Shown: positions 7,924-16,272 of the stretch, one piece after another
Position numbering within the stretch: the stretch's first letter is position 1
Layout: the number at the start of each line of letters is the position of its first letter
Assembly: GCF_001625365.1 (NCBI RefSeq)
Contig: NZ_LJJF01000002.1
Coordinates: 1,089,501 to 1,153,500 of the forward strand
Reading direction: 5' to 3'
Origin: Streptomyces sp. MJM8645
GTDB lineage: Bacteria > Actinomycetota > Actinomycetes > Streptomycetales > Streptomycetaceae
DNA length: 64,000 bases
Notes under the pieces: generated by a model
The model's database searches: none
What the model saw: the letters and a program-made list of their open reading frames with translations, nothing else
What the model was told of the DNA's origin: nothing
Position numbers and translations under genes: made by a program

Positions 7924-8825
7924 CAGACCGCCACCGAGGGAAGCAGTTCGACCGACATCGGCAGGCCGGAATGGCAGGCGAGGGAGTCGTGCGTGTGGGA
8001 GATGTGACCCTCCATGGCAGGCTTCCGCGTGAAGAAGATGAGCATGTCCCTGGTGGAGGTCTGCTGCGGGTCGGCGGCGACCACCGGGGAGAGGCTGTGC
8101 TTCCGCTCGTGGTCGACGACGAGCATGGTGTCGAGGAAGTGGCGGTGCTGGTACTGGCCCACGACGAGCTCCGGTTCGACCTCGTCCCAGCGGACGGCGT
8201 TGATCTGCTGCATGTCGTGGAGGAAGGTGATCGCGCTGTCGGCGGTCATGTTCTCACTGCCGAGCAGGGTGGTCATGGTGTGGTCCACGCCGTCGCTGTG
8301 CACCCCTTCGAGGGCGGGCTCGCCGACGAGTTCGGGCGTGGTGACGGTCCGCAGGTTGAACAGGGTGCACACCCATCCGGGGTAGTCGTAGTCCAGCTTC
8401 GGGCGGTGCGCGATCTCCACGTCCTGGACCATGAACGCCTTGAACAGGAGCAGCCCCTGGAAGGCCCGGTTCAGCTGGAGGTCGTCACCGACCTCCGCGA
8501 ACTCACGCTTCTTTCCGGAGTCATGCCGTACGAAGTCCTCGTCGGCCGACAGCGCGAACGGCTGGAACTCGCCCCGGTCGACCGTCCCGTTCTTCACGTC
8601 GAAGTGGAAGCGTCCGTTCTTCGACTGGCGGAAGGGGAGGGTGGGATCGTCCGGCAGGTCGTCACTCACCCGCTGGAGCTGGGCCAGGTCGGCGTCGGTG
8701 GCGCCGAGCCCCTTCAGCAAGTCGGCCATGCGCTCTCCAGGGACGAAGGCCGAACGCTGCTCGACGTACTCCTTCTTGATCCGGGTCAACTCGGCTATGA
8801 CCTGGTCGAAGTCGTTGGTGTTCAT
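7923..8825 (-). CDS. 2-oxoglutarate/Fe(II) dioxygenase, free amino-acid hydroxylase type (PF10014-like)
   Basis: 300 residues. The metal motif is H176-x-D178 in GVHSDGVDH, the distal histidine is H243 in DHERKHSLSPV, and the 2-oxoglutarate-binding Arg is likely in STRDMLIFFTRKP. This layout matches the isoleucine/leucine dioxygenase group that hydroxylates free L-amino acids or peptide units; the substrate is unknown. It forms a two-gene operon with csaA. Upstream is a 360-nt non-coding region with a dyad. The start ATG at 8825 lies close to the first helical segment MNTNDFDQVIAELTRIKKEY. Confidence 0.78.
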   Translation of the reverse strand: MNTNDFDQVIAELTRIKKEYVEQRSAFVPGERMADLLKGLGATDADLAQLQRVSDDLPDDPTLPFRQSKNGRFHFDVKNGTVDRGEFQPFALSADEDFVRHDSGKKREFAEVGDDLQLNRAFQGLLLFKAFMVQDVEIAHRPKLDYDYPGWVCTLFNLRTVTTPELVGEPALEGVHSDGVDHTMTTLLGSENMTADSAITFLHDMQQINAVRWDEVEPELVVGQYQHRHFLDTMLVVDHERKHSLSPVVAADPQQTSTRDMLIFFTRKPAMEGHISHTHDSLACHSGLPMSVELLPSVAV

Positions 8826-8943
8826 AAGATGGATACTCCGTTTCGGTTCAGGGGACGACTCCCCGCGGGACCTCTCGTGTCATTGGCGACGTCCGCCCGG
8901 GGTGGAACCGATCGCCTCCGACGAGAAAAACCTATGGGCCGCT

Positions 8944-8969
8944 GATCAATGATCAGTCAACGATTGATC
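8944..8969. promoter_or_regulatory. Dyad GATCAAT...ATTGATC upstream of the dioxygenase-csaA operon
   Basis: Perfect 7-bp inverted half-sites (8944-8950 and 8963-8969) separated by 12 nt. The dyad lies in the 8826-9188 gap, which has no gene and is less GC-rich than its surroundings. A candidate operator; the binding protein is unknown. Confidence 0.45.
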
Positions 8970-9188
8970 TACGTGCGCGACATGGCTGATTCAAGGTCTT
9001 GACTGTTCCACGAACCCGTAGATCACAGTCAAGTGACGGTCAGTCATCCATATGACTTCCTGATGGTCAAGGCCGACCGCAGGGATCCGGCCAGGACCGC
9101 TTTCACTCCGACCGGGTTCAAGTAGTTCGGGGAAGTACGGACCGCATCGCCACCGAATACGTGTCGTGAATTTCGGGCGCCGGCCGCC

Positions 9189-10352
9189 TCAGAGGCGTAC
9201 CAGCGCCTCGCGGGTCAGATCGGCCAGGGCCGGGTAGCCGTCGACCGCCATGAGCAGGTCGGCCTCCGCCAGCAGCGAGCGCAGCACGTGCACGATGCCG
9301 TCCTCGCCGCCGAGCGCCAGCCCGTACGCGTACGGGCGGCCCACGCCGACCGCGGTGGCGCCGAGGGCGAGCGCCTTGACCACGTCGGCTCCGCTGCGCA
9401 CCCCGGAGTCGAAGAGCACCGGCAGACTGCCCGCCGCCTCGACCACGGCGGGCAGCGCGTCCAGGGCGGGCAGGCCTCCATTGGCCTGGCGGCCGCCGTG
9501 GTTGGAGCAGTAGAGGCCGTCGACGCCGCCGTCCCGGGCCCGGCGGACGTCCTCGGGGTGACAGACGCCCTTGAGGATGATCGGCAGGTCGGTGAGCGAG
9601 CGCAGCCACGGCAGGTCGTCCCAGGTCAGCGGGTTGCCGAAGATACCGGCCCACTCCAGGATCGCCGCACCCGGATCCTCCTCGGGGGCCTTGGCCAGGC
9701 GGGCCCGGAAGACCGGGTCGGTGAAGTAGTTCGCCAGGCAGTGGCCGCGCAGCTGGGGGAAGTTGGACGTCGCGAGGTCGCGCGGGCGCCAGCCGGTGAT
9801 CCAGGTGTCCAGGGTGACCACGATGCCCTGGAAGCCGGCCGCCTCCGCGCGGTGCACCAGGCTGGCGGCGAGGTCGCGGTCGGTCGGGGTGTAGAGCTGG
9901 AAGAAGCCGGGCGTGTCACCGAACTCGGCCGCGACCTGCTCCAGCGGGTCGACGGTGAGGGTGGAGGCCACCATCGGCACGCCGGTACGGGCGGCGGCCC
10001 TGGCCGCGGCGAGGTCTCCGTGGCCGTCCTGGGCGCAGAGGCCGATCACACCGACCGGCGCCAGGAACAGCGGCGAGGGCAGGGTGTGGCCGAACAGGCC
10101 GACGGTCAGGTCGCGACGGGCGGCGCCGACCATCATCCGGGGGTAGAGGCCCCACCGCTCGAAGGCCCGGACGTTGGCGCGCTGGGTGTGCTCGTCCCCC
10201 GCGCCGCCGGCCACGTACGACCAGATCGACGGGGGGAGGGCGGCCTGCGCCCCGGCCTCCAGCCCGGCGTACGTCATCGGCAAGGCGGGCAGCACCCCGC
10301 GCAGGCCGTCGAAGTAGATCTCGTTCTGGTAGTCACCGAACTGCTGGGCCAT
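9189..10352 (-). CDS. Lactate 2-monooxygenase (FMN alpha-hydroxy-acid oxidase family)
   Basis: 387 residues from the ATG at 10352, preceded by AGGAGGT; the longer open frame upstream is repeat-derived and discarded. Sequence closely follows mycobacterial lactate 2-monooxygenase: GDYQNEIYFDGLRG, YVAGGAGDEHTQRAN, APVGVIGLCAQDGHGD, TLDTWITGWRPRDL, and the C-terminal YCSNHGGRQANGGLPALD with catalytic His and Arg. The FMN-phosphate site is FDSGVRSGADVVKAL...GVGRP. It converts L-lactate and O2 to acetate, CO2 and water without releasing pyruvate. No obvious operon partner. Confidence 0.93.
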   Translation of the reverse strand: MAQQFGDYQNEIYFDGLRGVLPALPMTYAGLEAGAQAALPPSIWSYVAGGAGDEHTQRANVRAFERWGLYPRMMVGAARRDLTVGLFGHTLPSPLFLAPVGVIGLCAQDGHGDLAAARAAARTGVPMVASTLTVDPLEQVAAEFGDTPGFFQLYTPTDRDLAASLVHRAEAAGFQGIVVTLDTWITGWRPRDLATSNFPQLRGHCLANYFTDPVFRARLAKAPEEDPGAAILEWAGIFGNPLTWDDLPWLRSLTDLPIILKGVCHPEDVRRARDGGVDGLYCSNHGGRQANGGLPALDALPAVVEAAGSLPVLFDSGVRSGADVVKALALGATAVGVGRPYAYGLALGGEDGIVHVLRSLLAEADLLMAVDGYPALADLTREALVRL

Positions 10353-10409
10353 GGTTCCCAACCTCCTGTTGGTGCGGTGCGGTGCGGTGTGGTGTCCGTG
10401 TGCGTGTGC

Positions 10410-10436
10410 GGGAGTGACGGGAGTGACGGGAGTGAC
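10410..10436. repeat. Three tandem 9-mers (GGGAGTGAC)
   Basis: Three exact head-to-tail copies of GGGAGTGAC, next to a run of GGTGC/GGTGT units (about 10371-10392). They lie upstream of the lactate monooxygenase start and may affect its leader. Confidence 0.8.
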
Positions 10437-10513
10437 GGTTGCGTTGATCTGATGTCTACCGGCCCCTGCGAGCGTTCGGACGTCTTGCCATAGGTACGTA
10501 GGGAGCGTCATCC

Positions 10514-10729
10514 GTGATTCGAACGATTGTTGTCCGTACGGCTGTTGCCGGTACGGCCGTGCTGGCGCCGGTGGTGGGCGCTGTTGCCGTGGGCGCGGGG
10601 GCCCCCGTGCGGCAGGGCTCGCCGACCGAGCCGTCGGCACAGGCCTGCGGCGGGTCGGCCGACGTGCACTGCCTCTCGGGGCACATCACGTGGAACGGGA
10701 CCGGTCTCGTCATCCGCTACCGGGGGTGA
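10514..10729 (+). CDS. Small secreted peptide, hypothetical
   Basis: 71 residues, GTG start at 10514 with GGGAG about 9 nt upstream. Residues 1-30 look like a signal peptide (MIRTIVVRTAVAGTAVLAPVVG...). The short mature part has two cysteines (QACGGSADVHCLSG), which could form one disulfide. Its 3' end overlaps the 3' end of the convergent regulator gene by 13 nt. No family recognised. Confidence 0.45.
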   Translation: MIRTIVVRTAVAGTAVLAPVVGAVAVGAGAPVRQGSPTEPSAQACGGSADVHCLSGHITWNGTGLVIRYRG

Positions 10730-13700
10730 GGAGTCCGGTCGGCGGTCGCCAGGGCGGCCAGCATCGACGTCACGTCGGCGGCCTCCGGGGCGCTGAGGCG
10801 GCTGAGCAGTAGACGCGCCTTCGCCTCCTGATGCCGGGCGGCGTGGTGGTCGCCCCGGGCGGTCATCGCGTGGGCCAACACCAGGTGGGCGAGGGCGCGT
10901 TCGCGCTGTCGCCCACCTTCTTCTGCGAGGTCCAGTGCCCGCTCCGCCTGCTGCACGGCCTCGTCTAGCCGTCCGAGCAGGCGCAGGACGTCGGCCAGGC
11001 GGCTTCGGGCGGCCGACTCCCGGTTGAGATCGCCGGTGACGCCCGCGCAGCAGATACAGGACTGCAGCTGCGCCGCGGCGTCGTCGAGTCGGCCCAGCTC
11101 CTGGTAGGCGAGGCCGAGGACGTAGTGCACGTACGCGGTCATCGCGACGTCGGCAGTCCCCCCGGGCTCGGCGAGGATCCGCTGACAGGTCTGCACCGCC
11201 GTGGCCGCGTGACCGGTGCGGATGCGGGACAGGGCCGCGTTCGCGGTGCTCGCCACCTCGCCGGACCGGTGGCCGAGCTGCCGGGCGAGCACCACCGCCT
11301 CGTCGAAGGCGGCGATCGCCTCCTCGTGCCGGCCCTCGGCCTGGGCGATGAGGCCCAGGTCGTTGAGGGCTTGCCGGAGAACGGCCGGGTCCTCCGCCTC
11401 CCGGCAGGCTTCGGCGGCCTGCCGGGCCTGTGCGCCGGCCTCGCCGAGCCGGGCCCGGGCCAGCAGGACCGTGCCGAGGAGGAACCGCGACCGACCCTCC
11501 GCGCAACGGTCGCCGGCCGCGACGGCGGCGGCGATCAGCGTGCGCGTGGCGTCTTCCGCCCGGCCGCCCACGGCGCCGAGGCCGAGCGGGCTGAGGGCGA
11601 TCAACAGGTTGACGGCCGCGCGCAGGTCGGTCATCGCCGAGGGCTGGCCGTCGGGTAGGACGCGCAGGGTGTCCGTCGCGACGGCGGCCGCGAGCGCCAC
11701 GGCGCCGGGTGTCTCGGTCCGGGCCCACCGGCGGGCGTCCGCCAGATCCGCGAAGACCGGGGCGGCCGCGAAGACCGGGGAGACCTGAGCGCGCAAGGAA
11801 GCCGGGGCGGCCGGGGCGGCCGGGGGGCGGCCAGGACGGGCGGCCGGCTGCTGGAGCGGCTCGCCGAAGACGTCGGCGACCGGGTCGCCGGGTACGGCGA
11901 GGGTGAAGGCCGTGCGGGCGCAGCCGAGCAGATGGGTCAGCAGCCGCTGCTGGGCGCCGGCCCGTTCGTGGTCGCCGGTCCGCAGCGACGCCCGGCGGGC
12001 GAAGGCGCGCACCAGGTCGTGGTAGCGGTAGCGCCCGGCGCCCATCGACTCCAGCAGCGCCTGGTCCACCAGCGACTCCGCGAGCCGCTCCGCCTGGTAC
12101 TCCGCCAGGCCCAGGACCGCGGCTGCCGACGCCAGACCGAGATCGGGCTCCGCCCAGGAGAGCATCCGGAACGCCGTGGCCAGGGGTGGGGGGAGCAGCC
12201 GGTAGCTGAGCTCGAAGACCTGCTCGATCGCCAGGTCGCCCGTGCGGAGCGCGTCGATGCCTTCGCGGTCGTCGGCCAGGCTCCGGACGAGCTCGGCGAT
12301 CGGCTGGTCCGGGGTGGCGGCGAGCCGGGCCGCGGCGATCCGTACGGCCAGCGGGAGCCGGCCGCAGGCATCGACCAGCATCCTGGCCTGGGGGCCCTGT
12401 TCGGACCGGCGTGCCGCGCCGATGACCGAGTCGAGCAGGCCGATCGCCTCGGGCTCGCTGAACACGTCCAGCGCGACGTTCAGAACCGACGGCACACTGG
12501 TGAGCACCGCGCGGCTGGTGACGATGACCGCGCAGTCCGACGAGCCGGGCAGCAACGGCTGGATCTGGGCCTCGTCGCGTGCGTTGTCCAGGAGGATGAG
12601 CAGCCGTCGTCCCGCGCTGGCGGTCCGGAACAGCGCCGCCCTGCTTTCGAGATCCTTGGGCACAACTGCCGCCCGCACGCCCAGCGTTGTCAGGAAGTCC
12701 GCCAGGATGTCGGACGCGTTCGCGGGCACCAGGTCGGCGCCGCGCAGATCCGCGTACAGCCGGCCGTCCGGGAAGTCCGGGCGCACGGTGTGGGCGGCTC
12801 GCACCGCGAGGGTCGTCTTCCCCACCCCGGCCATCCCGGTCACGGTCACCAGTCGCAGTGCGGGGCTGGTCCGTCCGGTCGGCGCTTGCCCGGTCAGCGC
12901 TCGCCCGATCCGGGCGACGTGGTCCTGCCGTCCGATGAACTGCGGCAGGACCGGGGGGAGTTGGTCCAGGTCTTCGCGGTCGGCCGCACTGTCGGCCCCG
13001 CGGTCGGCCGACTCGGGCGGTAACGGTACGTCTGGGCGTAAGTCCGGACCGGGTGCACCGGTCCTCGATCGAATGGTGGCATCCACACCGAGATCGTGAC
13101 ACAACTCCGTGAGCACGGGCCCCGGTTCGATCCCCAGCTGCTCCACCAGCCGTAATCGAAGCGCGTCGTAGACCGCACGCGCCTCGGACGTGCGGCCTTG
13201 CCGGTGCAGCGCGCGGATGAGCAGTTCCTGTAGGCGCTCGTGGAGCGGGTGGTCACCGGCCAGCTGCTCCAGCTCCGGCAGGTAGCCGGAGGGAGCGTCG
13301 AGAGCCACGTCGAGGGCTACGTCAGGGGCTACGTCGAGAGCCACGTCGAGGGCGAGGCGCTCTTCCAGGAGGGTGAGGCGCAGCCTCGAAAGCCGTTCCC
13401 GCTCGCGGCACATGAGCGGCCCCGGCAGGCCGGCGAGCGGCTCCCCGCGCCACTGGGCCAGGGCTTCTCCCAGTGCGTTCCGGGCGTCCTGCGGCCGCTC
13501 GGCGGCGCACGTCCCGGCCAGCTCCTGCAAGCGCTTGACCTGCCACACATCCACGCGGTCCGGCTCGACGGCCAGACGGTAGCCGCCCGTTCGGGAGATC
13601 AGCACCGTGGGCGCCGTGCGCACGGGCTCCAGCAGATTCCGCAGCTGCCACACGTAGGTGCGCAAAACGGTGTCGGGCGCACCGGGCGGCTGGTCTCCCC

Positions 13701-13875
13701 AGAGGTCGGCGATCAGCTCGTCGACCGTCACGACCGCGTTCGGGCGCAGCAGCAGGGCGGCCAGCACCGACCGCTGCTGCGGGCCGCCGAGCTGCAGGTC
13801 CGTGCCGGCGCGCCGGACCCGCAGCGTGCCGAGCAACGCGAAGCTCAGCGAATCCTGATCATGATCTGGACGCAC
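10717..13875 (-). CDS. AfsR/SARP-type regulator: OmpR-like DNA-binding + BTAD + NB-ARC + TPR
   Basis: 1052 residues. Residues about 10-100 form the SARP winged helix (FALLGTLRVRRAG, LAALLLRPNAVVTVDELIADLWG, LRTYVWQLRNLLEP). BTAD follows to about 270 (LHERLQELLIRALHRQGRTSEARAVYDALRLRLVEQLGIEPG). NB-ARC comes next, with Walker A GMAGVGKTT near residue 350 and a Walker B-like RRLLILLDNARD. C-terminal TPR-like helices run from about 790. Within the BTAD region, residues about 175-195 consist of repeats of ALDVA encoded by tandem DNA units. Such proteins activate secondary metabolism. It is 27 kb from the NRPS cluster, so a direct link is not shown. Confidence 0.92.
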   Translation of the reverse strand: MRPDHDQDSLSFALLGTLRVRRAGTDLQLGGPQQRSVLAALLLRPNAVVTVDELIADLWGDQPPGAPDTVLRTYVWQLRNLLEPVRTAPTVLISRTGGYRLAVEPDRVDVWQVKRLQELAGTCAAERPQDARNALGEALAQWRGEPLAGLPGPLMCRERERLSRLRLTLLEERLALDVALDVAPDVALDVALDAPSGYLPELEQLAGDHPLHERLQELLIRALHRQGRTSEARAVYDALRLRLVEQLGIEPGPVLTELCHDLGVDATIRSRTGAPGPDLRPDVPLPPESADRGADSAADREDLDQLPPVLPQFIGRQDHVARIGRALTGQAPTGRTSPALRLVTVTGMAGVGKTTLAVRAAHTVRPDFPDGRLYADLRGADLVPANASDILADFLTTLGVRAAVVPKDLESRAALFRTASAGRRLLILLDNARDEAQIQPLLPGSSDCAVIVTSRAVLTSVPSVLNVALDVFSEPEAIGLLDSVIGAARRSEQGPQARMLVDACGRLPLAVRIAAARLAATPDQPIAELVRSLADDREGIDALRTGDLAIEQVFELSYRLLPPPLATAFRMLSWAEPDLGLASAAAVLGLAEYQAERLAESLVDQALLESMGAGRYRYHDLVRAFARRASLRTGDHERAGAQQRLLTHLLGCARTAFTLAVPGDPVADVFGEPLQQPAARPGRPPAAPAAPASLRAQVSPVFAAAPVFADLADARRWARTETPGAVALAAAVATDTLRVLPDGQPSAMTDLRAAVNLLIALSPLGLGAVGGRAEDATRTLIAAAVAAGDRCAEGRSRFLLGTVLLARARLGEAGAQARQAAEACREAEDPAVLRQALNDLGLIAQAEGRHEEAIAAFDEAVVLARQLGHRSGEVASTANAALSRIRTGHAATAVQTCQRILAEPGGTADVAMTAYVHYVLGLAYQELGRLDDAAAQLQSCICCAGVTGDLNRESAARSRLADVLRLLGRLDEAVQQAERALDLAEEGGRQRERALAHLVLAHAMTARGDHHAARHQEAKARLLLSRLSAPEAADVTSMLAALATADRTPHPR

Positions 13876-13884
13876 GTGTTCCCC

Positions 13885-14826
13885 TCATCCGGTCGGCCGG
13901 GTGCCGAACCGGCCATCAGCCTCTGCCTGGTGTTCCGATTGTCGGTGAACGGCCCCGGGTTCTCCCTGCAGGCCCAGGCATACTGTGTCAACTCTGACCC
14001 TGCGGAGGCGGGTTGCCGTGAGGGCGCGCCGACTCCACCACATGAGGACGTACAGGGCCAGGCTGCCGATCAGGCCGGCGCCCGCGCCCTTCGCCGCGTC
14101 GGACAGCACCCCTTCGATCGCGGCGCCCAGCGGGAGCCCGTCCGTCGCCGCCTCCGGGCCGGCGAGCCACCGCCGGGCGTGGGCGACGGCTCCGACGACC
14201 GTGACCAGGGCCATGGCGAGGAGGACGGGGCGCCGGAGCGCGCTGCCGGGCTTCGTGCGGCCCTCACCGGCGAGGAGGCGGGCCCGCCTCGGCCACACGT
14301 ACACCGCGATGGCGGCCAGCCCGCCGATCGTGCTCGCGTGCTGCAACGCCCGCGCCCAGGTGAGGCTGCCCACCAGCGTGGAGTTGAGCCAGGGCGTACG
14401 GGTGACCACGAAGCCGTCGAAGTGGGTGAAGGCGTCCCAGACCAGGTGCGTGGCGATGCCGATCAGGGCGGACAGCACGATCCACCCGGCTCGCCGCGCC
14501 AGCGCGCCGGCAGTGCGCAGCCGCCGCGACGAAGTGACGGGCGTCGGCACCGGCAGCAGGGACGCCAGCGGGCGATGGCCGGCGCGGAGCAGCGCCCACA
14601 GGGCGAGGGCGTACGGCAGGGCGACGGTGACGGCGCCCGGAGCGCTGTGCGAGGTCGTGGCGTTGACGAAGGGTTCGTACCAGGACTGCGCGCTGACGGG
14701 CAGTCCCGTGGTGACGACGAAGTAGGGCAGGTCCGGTGCGACGGCTCCGGCGACCAGCGCGGCCCGGCTGAAGGGCCTCCGCAGCAACGGCAGTACGGCC
14801 GCGGGGTGGGCCAGGGTGAACGGCAT
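13885..14826 (-). CDS. DUF4184 family integral membrane protein
   Basis: 313 residues from the ATG at 14826, with GAGAGG 6 nt upstream. The opening MPFTLAHPAAVLPLLRRPFS and the VAPDLPYF motif are characteristic of DUF4184. ATHLVWDAFTHFDG carries conserved His/Asp residues seen in related membrane metal-dependent hydrolase-like families. About six hydrophobic segments are visible. It is followed 9 nt later by the start of the SARP regulator gene in the same direction, so the two may be co-transcribed. Function unknown. Confidence 0.78.
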   Translation of the reverse strand: MPFTLAHPAAVLPLLRRPFSRAALVAGAVAPDLPYFVVTTGLPVSAQSWYEPFVNATTSHSAPGAVTVALPYALALWALLRAGHRPLASLLPVPTPVTSSRRLRTAGALARRAGWIVLSALIGIATHLVWDAFTHFDGFVVTRTPWLNSTLVGSLTWARALQHASTIGGLAAIAVYVWPRRARLLAGEGRTKPGSALRRPVLLAMALVTVVGAVAHARRWLAGPEAATDGLPLGAAIEGVLSDAAKGAGAGLIGSLALYVLMWWSRRALTATRLRRVRVDTVCLGLQGEPGAVHRQSEHQAEADGRFGTRPTG

Positions 14827-14851
14827 GAGCATCCTCTCGCGCAGACCCCAA

Positions 14852-14887
14852 TAGTCCGTCGAACGGAATGCTACGTCAAACGGACTA
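14852..14887. promoter_or_regulatory. Long dyad upstream of the DUF4184 gene
   Basis: Perfect 8-bp outer arms TAGTCCGT / ACGGACTA (14852-14859 and 14880-14887), with further partial inner symmetry. Such spacing fits a TetR-type operator, yet no regulator gene lies beside it. The 14888-15175 stretch has only a weak 83-codon open frame (14888-15139) that I do not call as a gene. Confidence 0.5.
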
Positions 14888-15175
14888 ATGGCCTCTGGCG
14901 GACGCGCCGCGCCACCCCTTGTTGTCCGTACGGGCCGAAGCGCGCAGGTTCCGAGACTCCTGAACGAGATCGCACTCGAGCCCGCGTGGGCTACCGCGGT
15001 TGGCTCGGCATCCGACCCTGCTCCGGATCCTCGACACGGCCGCCACCGACGAGGGCCCTTCCTGCGGGTGCTGTTCCTCAAGCCGCGGCCCCGACACCGT
15101 GGAACGACGGCTGTGCGCGGCGACCCCCGGGCTGTGTGAGCGGTCCGCGCCGGCTCGAACGGCGGCGGTACGGCG

Positions 15176-15203
15176 AGGGGTCCCACCGACCGGTGGGACC
15201 CCT
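15176..15203. terminator. Hairpin terminator downstream of the RidA gene
   Basis: 13-bp perfect stem (15176-15188 with 15191-15203) around a 2-nt centre. It lies just past the stop codon of the leftward RidA-family gene. Confidence 0.75.
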
Positions 15204-15216
15204 GCGCGTGGGTGGG

Positions 15217-15636
15217 TCAGCCCGCTGCCCCCGCCGTCGGCCGGACGGCGACCGCATCGATCTCGAAGAGCATCCCCGGCAGGGCGAGCGAGGCGACCCC
15301 GCTGAGCGTCTGCGCGGGCAGCCGGTCGCCCCAGGCCCCGGCCAGGGCCTTGCCGAGGACGGCCAGCTTCTCCGGGTCGTGGTCGACGATGTACGAGCCG
15401 AGCCGGACCACGTGCTCGAAGCCGAGGCCGACCCCGGCGAGCGCGGTGCGCAGGTTGGCGAGGGCGAGCTCCGCCTGGGCGGCGAAGTCGCCGGGCACGA
15501 CCTGACCGCTGGCGTCGGAGGCGTACTGGCCGCCGATGAACACCGGTTCGCCGGGCGCGGAGGCGGCGTGGCTGTAGCCGAACGGCGTCGGGTCGTGCAG
15601 GCCGGGCGGGTTGGTGATGGTGCGGGTGTCGGTCAC
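15217..15636 (-). CDS. RidA family (YjgF/UK114) protein
   Basis: 139 residues from the GTG at 15636, with GGAAGG about 6 nt upstream; family homology begins there. Typical features are VFIGGQYASDASGQVVPGDF, QAELALANLRTALAGVG, VVRLGSYIVD and PAQTLSGVASLALPGMLFEIDAVA. RidA proteins deaminate reactive enamines/imines or act in related detoxification. It lacks the canonical Arg in the usual C-terminal CVR/AVR...P motif position, so deaminase activity is uncertain. It follows the cupin gene in a probable two-gene operon divergent from marR. Confidence 0.85.
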   Translation of the reverse strand: MTDTRTITNPPGLHDPTPFGYSHAASAPGEPVFIGGQYASDASGQVVPGDFAAQAELALANLRTALAGVGLGFEHVVRLGSYIVDHDPEKLAVLGKALAGAWGDRLPAQTLSGVASLALPGMLFEIDAVAVRPTAGAAG

Positions 15637-15680
15637 GGGGTTCCTTCCCTGGTGTCGGGCCGAGCTCGGTGCCGGGCGGT

Positions 15681-16187
15681 CTACGGCTCGGACCGGGCGG
15701 CTTCCTCCCGGGCGTCGCGCCAACTCGGCGACTCCAGGAAGTGGTTGTCGAAGAGGTCCTGCTTGGCGAGCAGTTCCTCGACCGTCGCCTCGCCCGCGCG
15801 GATCCGCTCCAGCAGGCGGAAGTAGTCGAAGCGCTCCACCCCGGGGGTGATCACGATCAGCAGGTCCGCCCCGGAGTCCGGCGCCGCCGCGAAGGCATGC
15901 GGCAGATGGGGCGGCACCACCACGAGGTCGCCGCTCCGGGCGGTGACCACCTCGTTCCCGACCAGCACCTGGGCCGAGCCGTCGACGACGAAGAACAGCT
16001 CCGAGGAGCCCCCGTGGTAGTGCGGAGTGGCGCCGTCCTTGCCGCGCCCCAGCGTGACGCGCAGGGTGCTCAGGGCGCCGCCGGTGGCGCTGGAGTCCGC
16101 CAGCAGCCGCCCCTTGCCGCCGAGCATTCCGACGGTCTCGGCTTCGTCGCCCCGCACCACCACGGCTTCCGGTCCGATCAACGTCAT
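15681..16187 (-). CDS. Cupin-domain protein
   Basis: 168 residues, one cupin barrel. Motif 1 is PHYHGGSSELFFVVDG, with metal-binding His/His/Glu; motif 2 is GDLVVVPPHLPHAFAA, with His. The C-terminal helical part (RLLERIRAGEATVEELLAKQDLFDNHFLES) is shared with actinobacterial cupins of unknown role. GGGAGAGG precedes the ATG. It is the first gene of the operon with RidA and is divergent from the MarR gene, whose operator-like repeats lie in the 85-nt gap. Probably an enzyme or small-molecule binder controlled by that MarR. Confidence 0.85.
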   Translation of the reverse strand: MTLIGPEAVVVRGDEAETVGMLGGKGRLLADSSATGGALSTLRVTLGRGKDGATPHYHGGSSELFFVVDGSAQVLVGNEVVTARSGDLVVVPPHLPHAFAAAPDSGADLLIVITPGVERFDYFRLLERIRAGEATVEELLAKQDLFDNHFLESPSWRDAREEAARSEP

Positions 16188-16213
16188 TGGCCTCTCCCTA
16201 CAGTGAGCGCTCC

Positions 16214-16250
16214 GATAGTTCTCTGGCTGATAGTACTACGTCTAACTATC
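16214..16250. promoter_or_regulatory. Probable MarR operator (GATAGT half-sites)
   Basis: Half-site GATAGTT at 16214-16220, GATAGT at 16229-16234 and its inverse ACTATC at 16245-16250. They fill the short gap between the cupin and MarR genes, giving a direct plus inverted repeat arrangement as expected for autoregulation. Confidence 0.65.
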
Positions 16251-16272
16251 TCCCATCGAATAACATGCCCCT

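Noticed and set aside
10353..10640. N-terminal extension of the lactate monooxygenase
   Set aside because: Encoded by tandem repeats and out of line with the family's start; AGGAGGT precedes ATG 10352.
10508..13102. 864-codon minus-strand frame inside the SARP regulator
   Set aside because: Out-of-frame reading of the regulator, which has clear SARP, NB-ARC and TPR motifs in the other frame.
14888..15139. 83-codon plus-strand frame beside a dyad, considered as a divergent regulator
   Set aside because: No helix-turn-helix or other motif, poor ribosome site, and an Arg-rich C-terminal half typical of non-coding GC-rich DNA.
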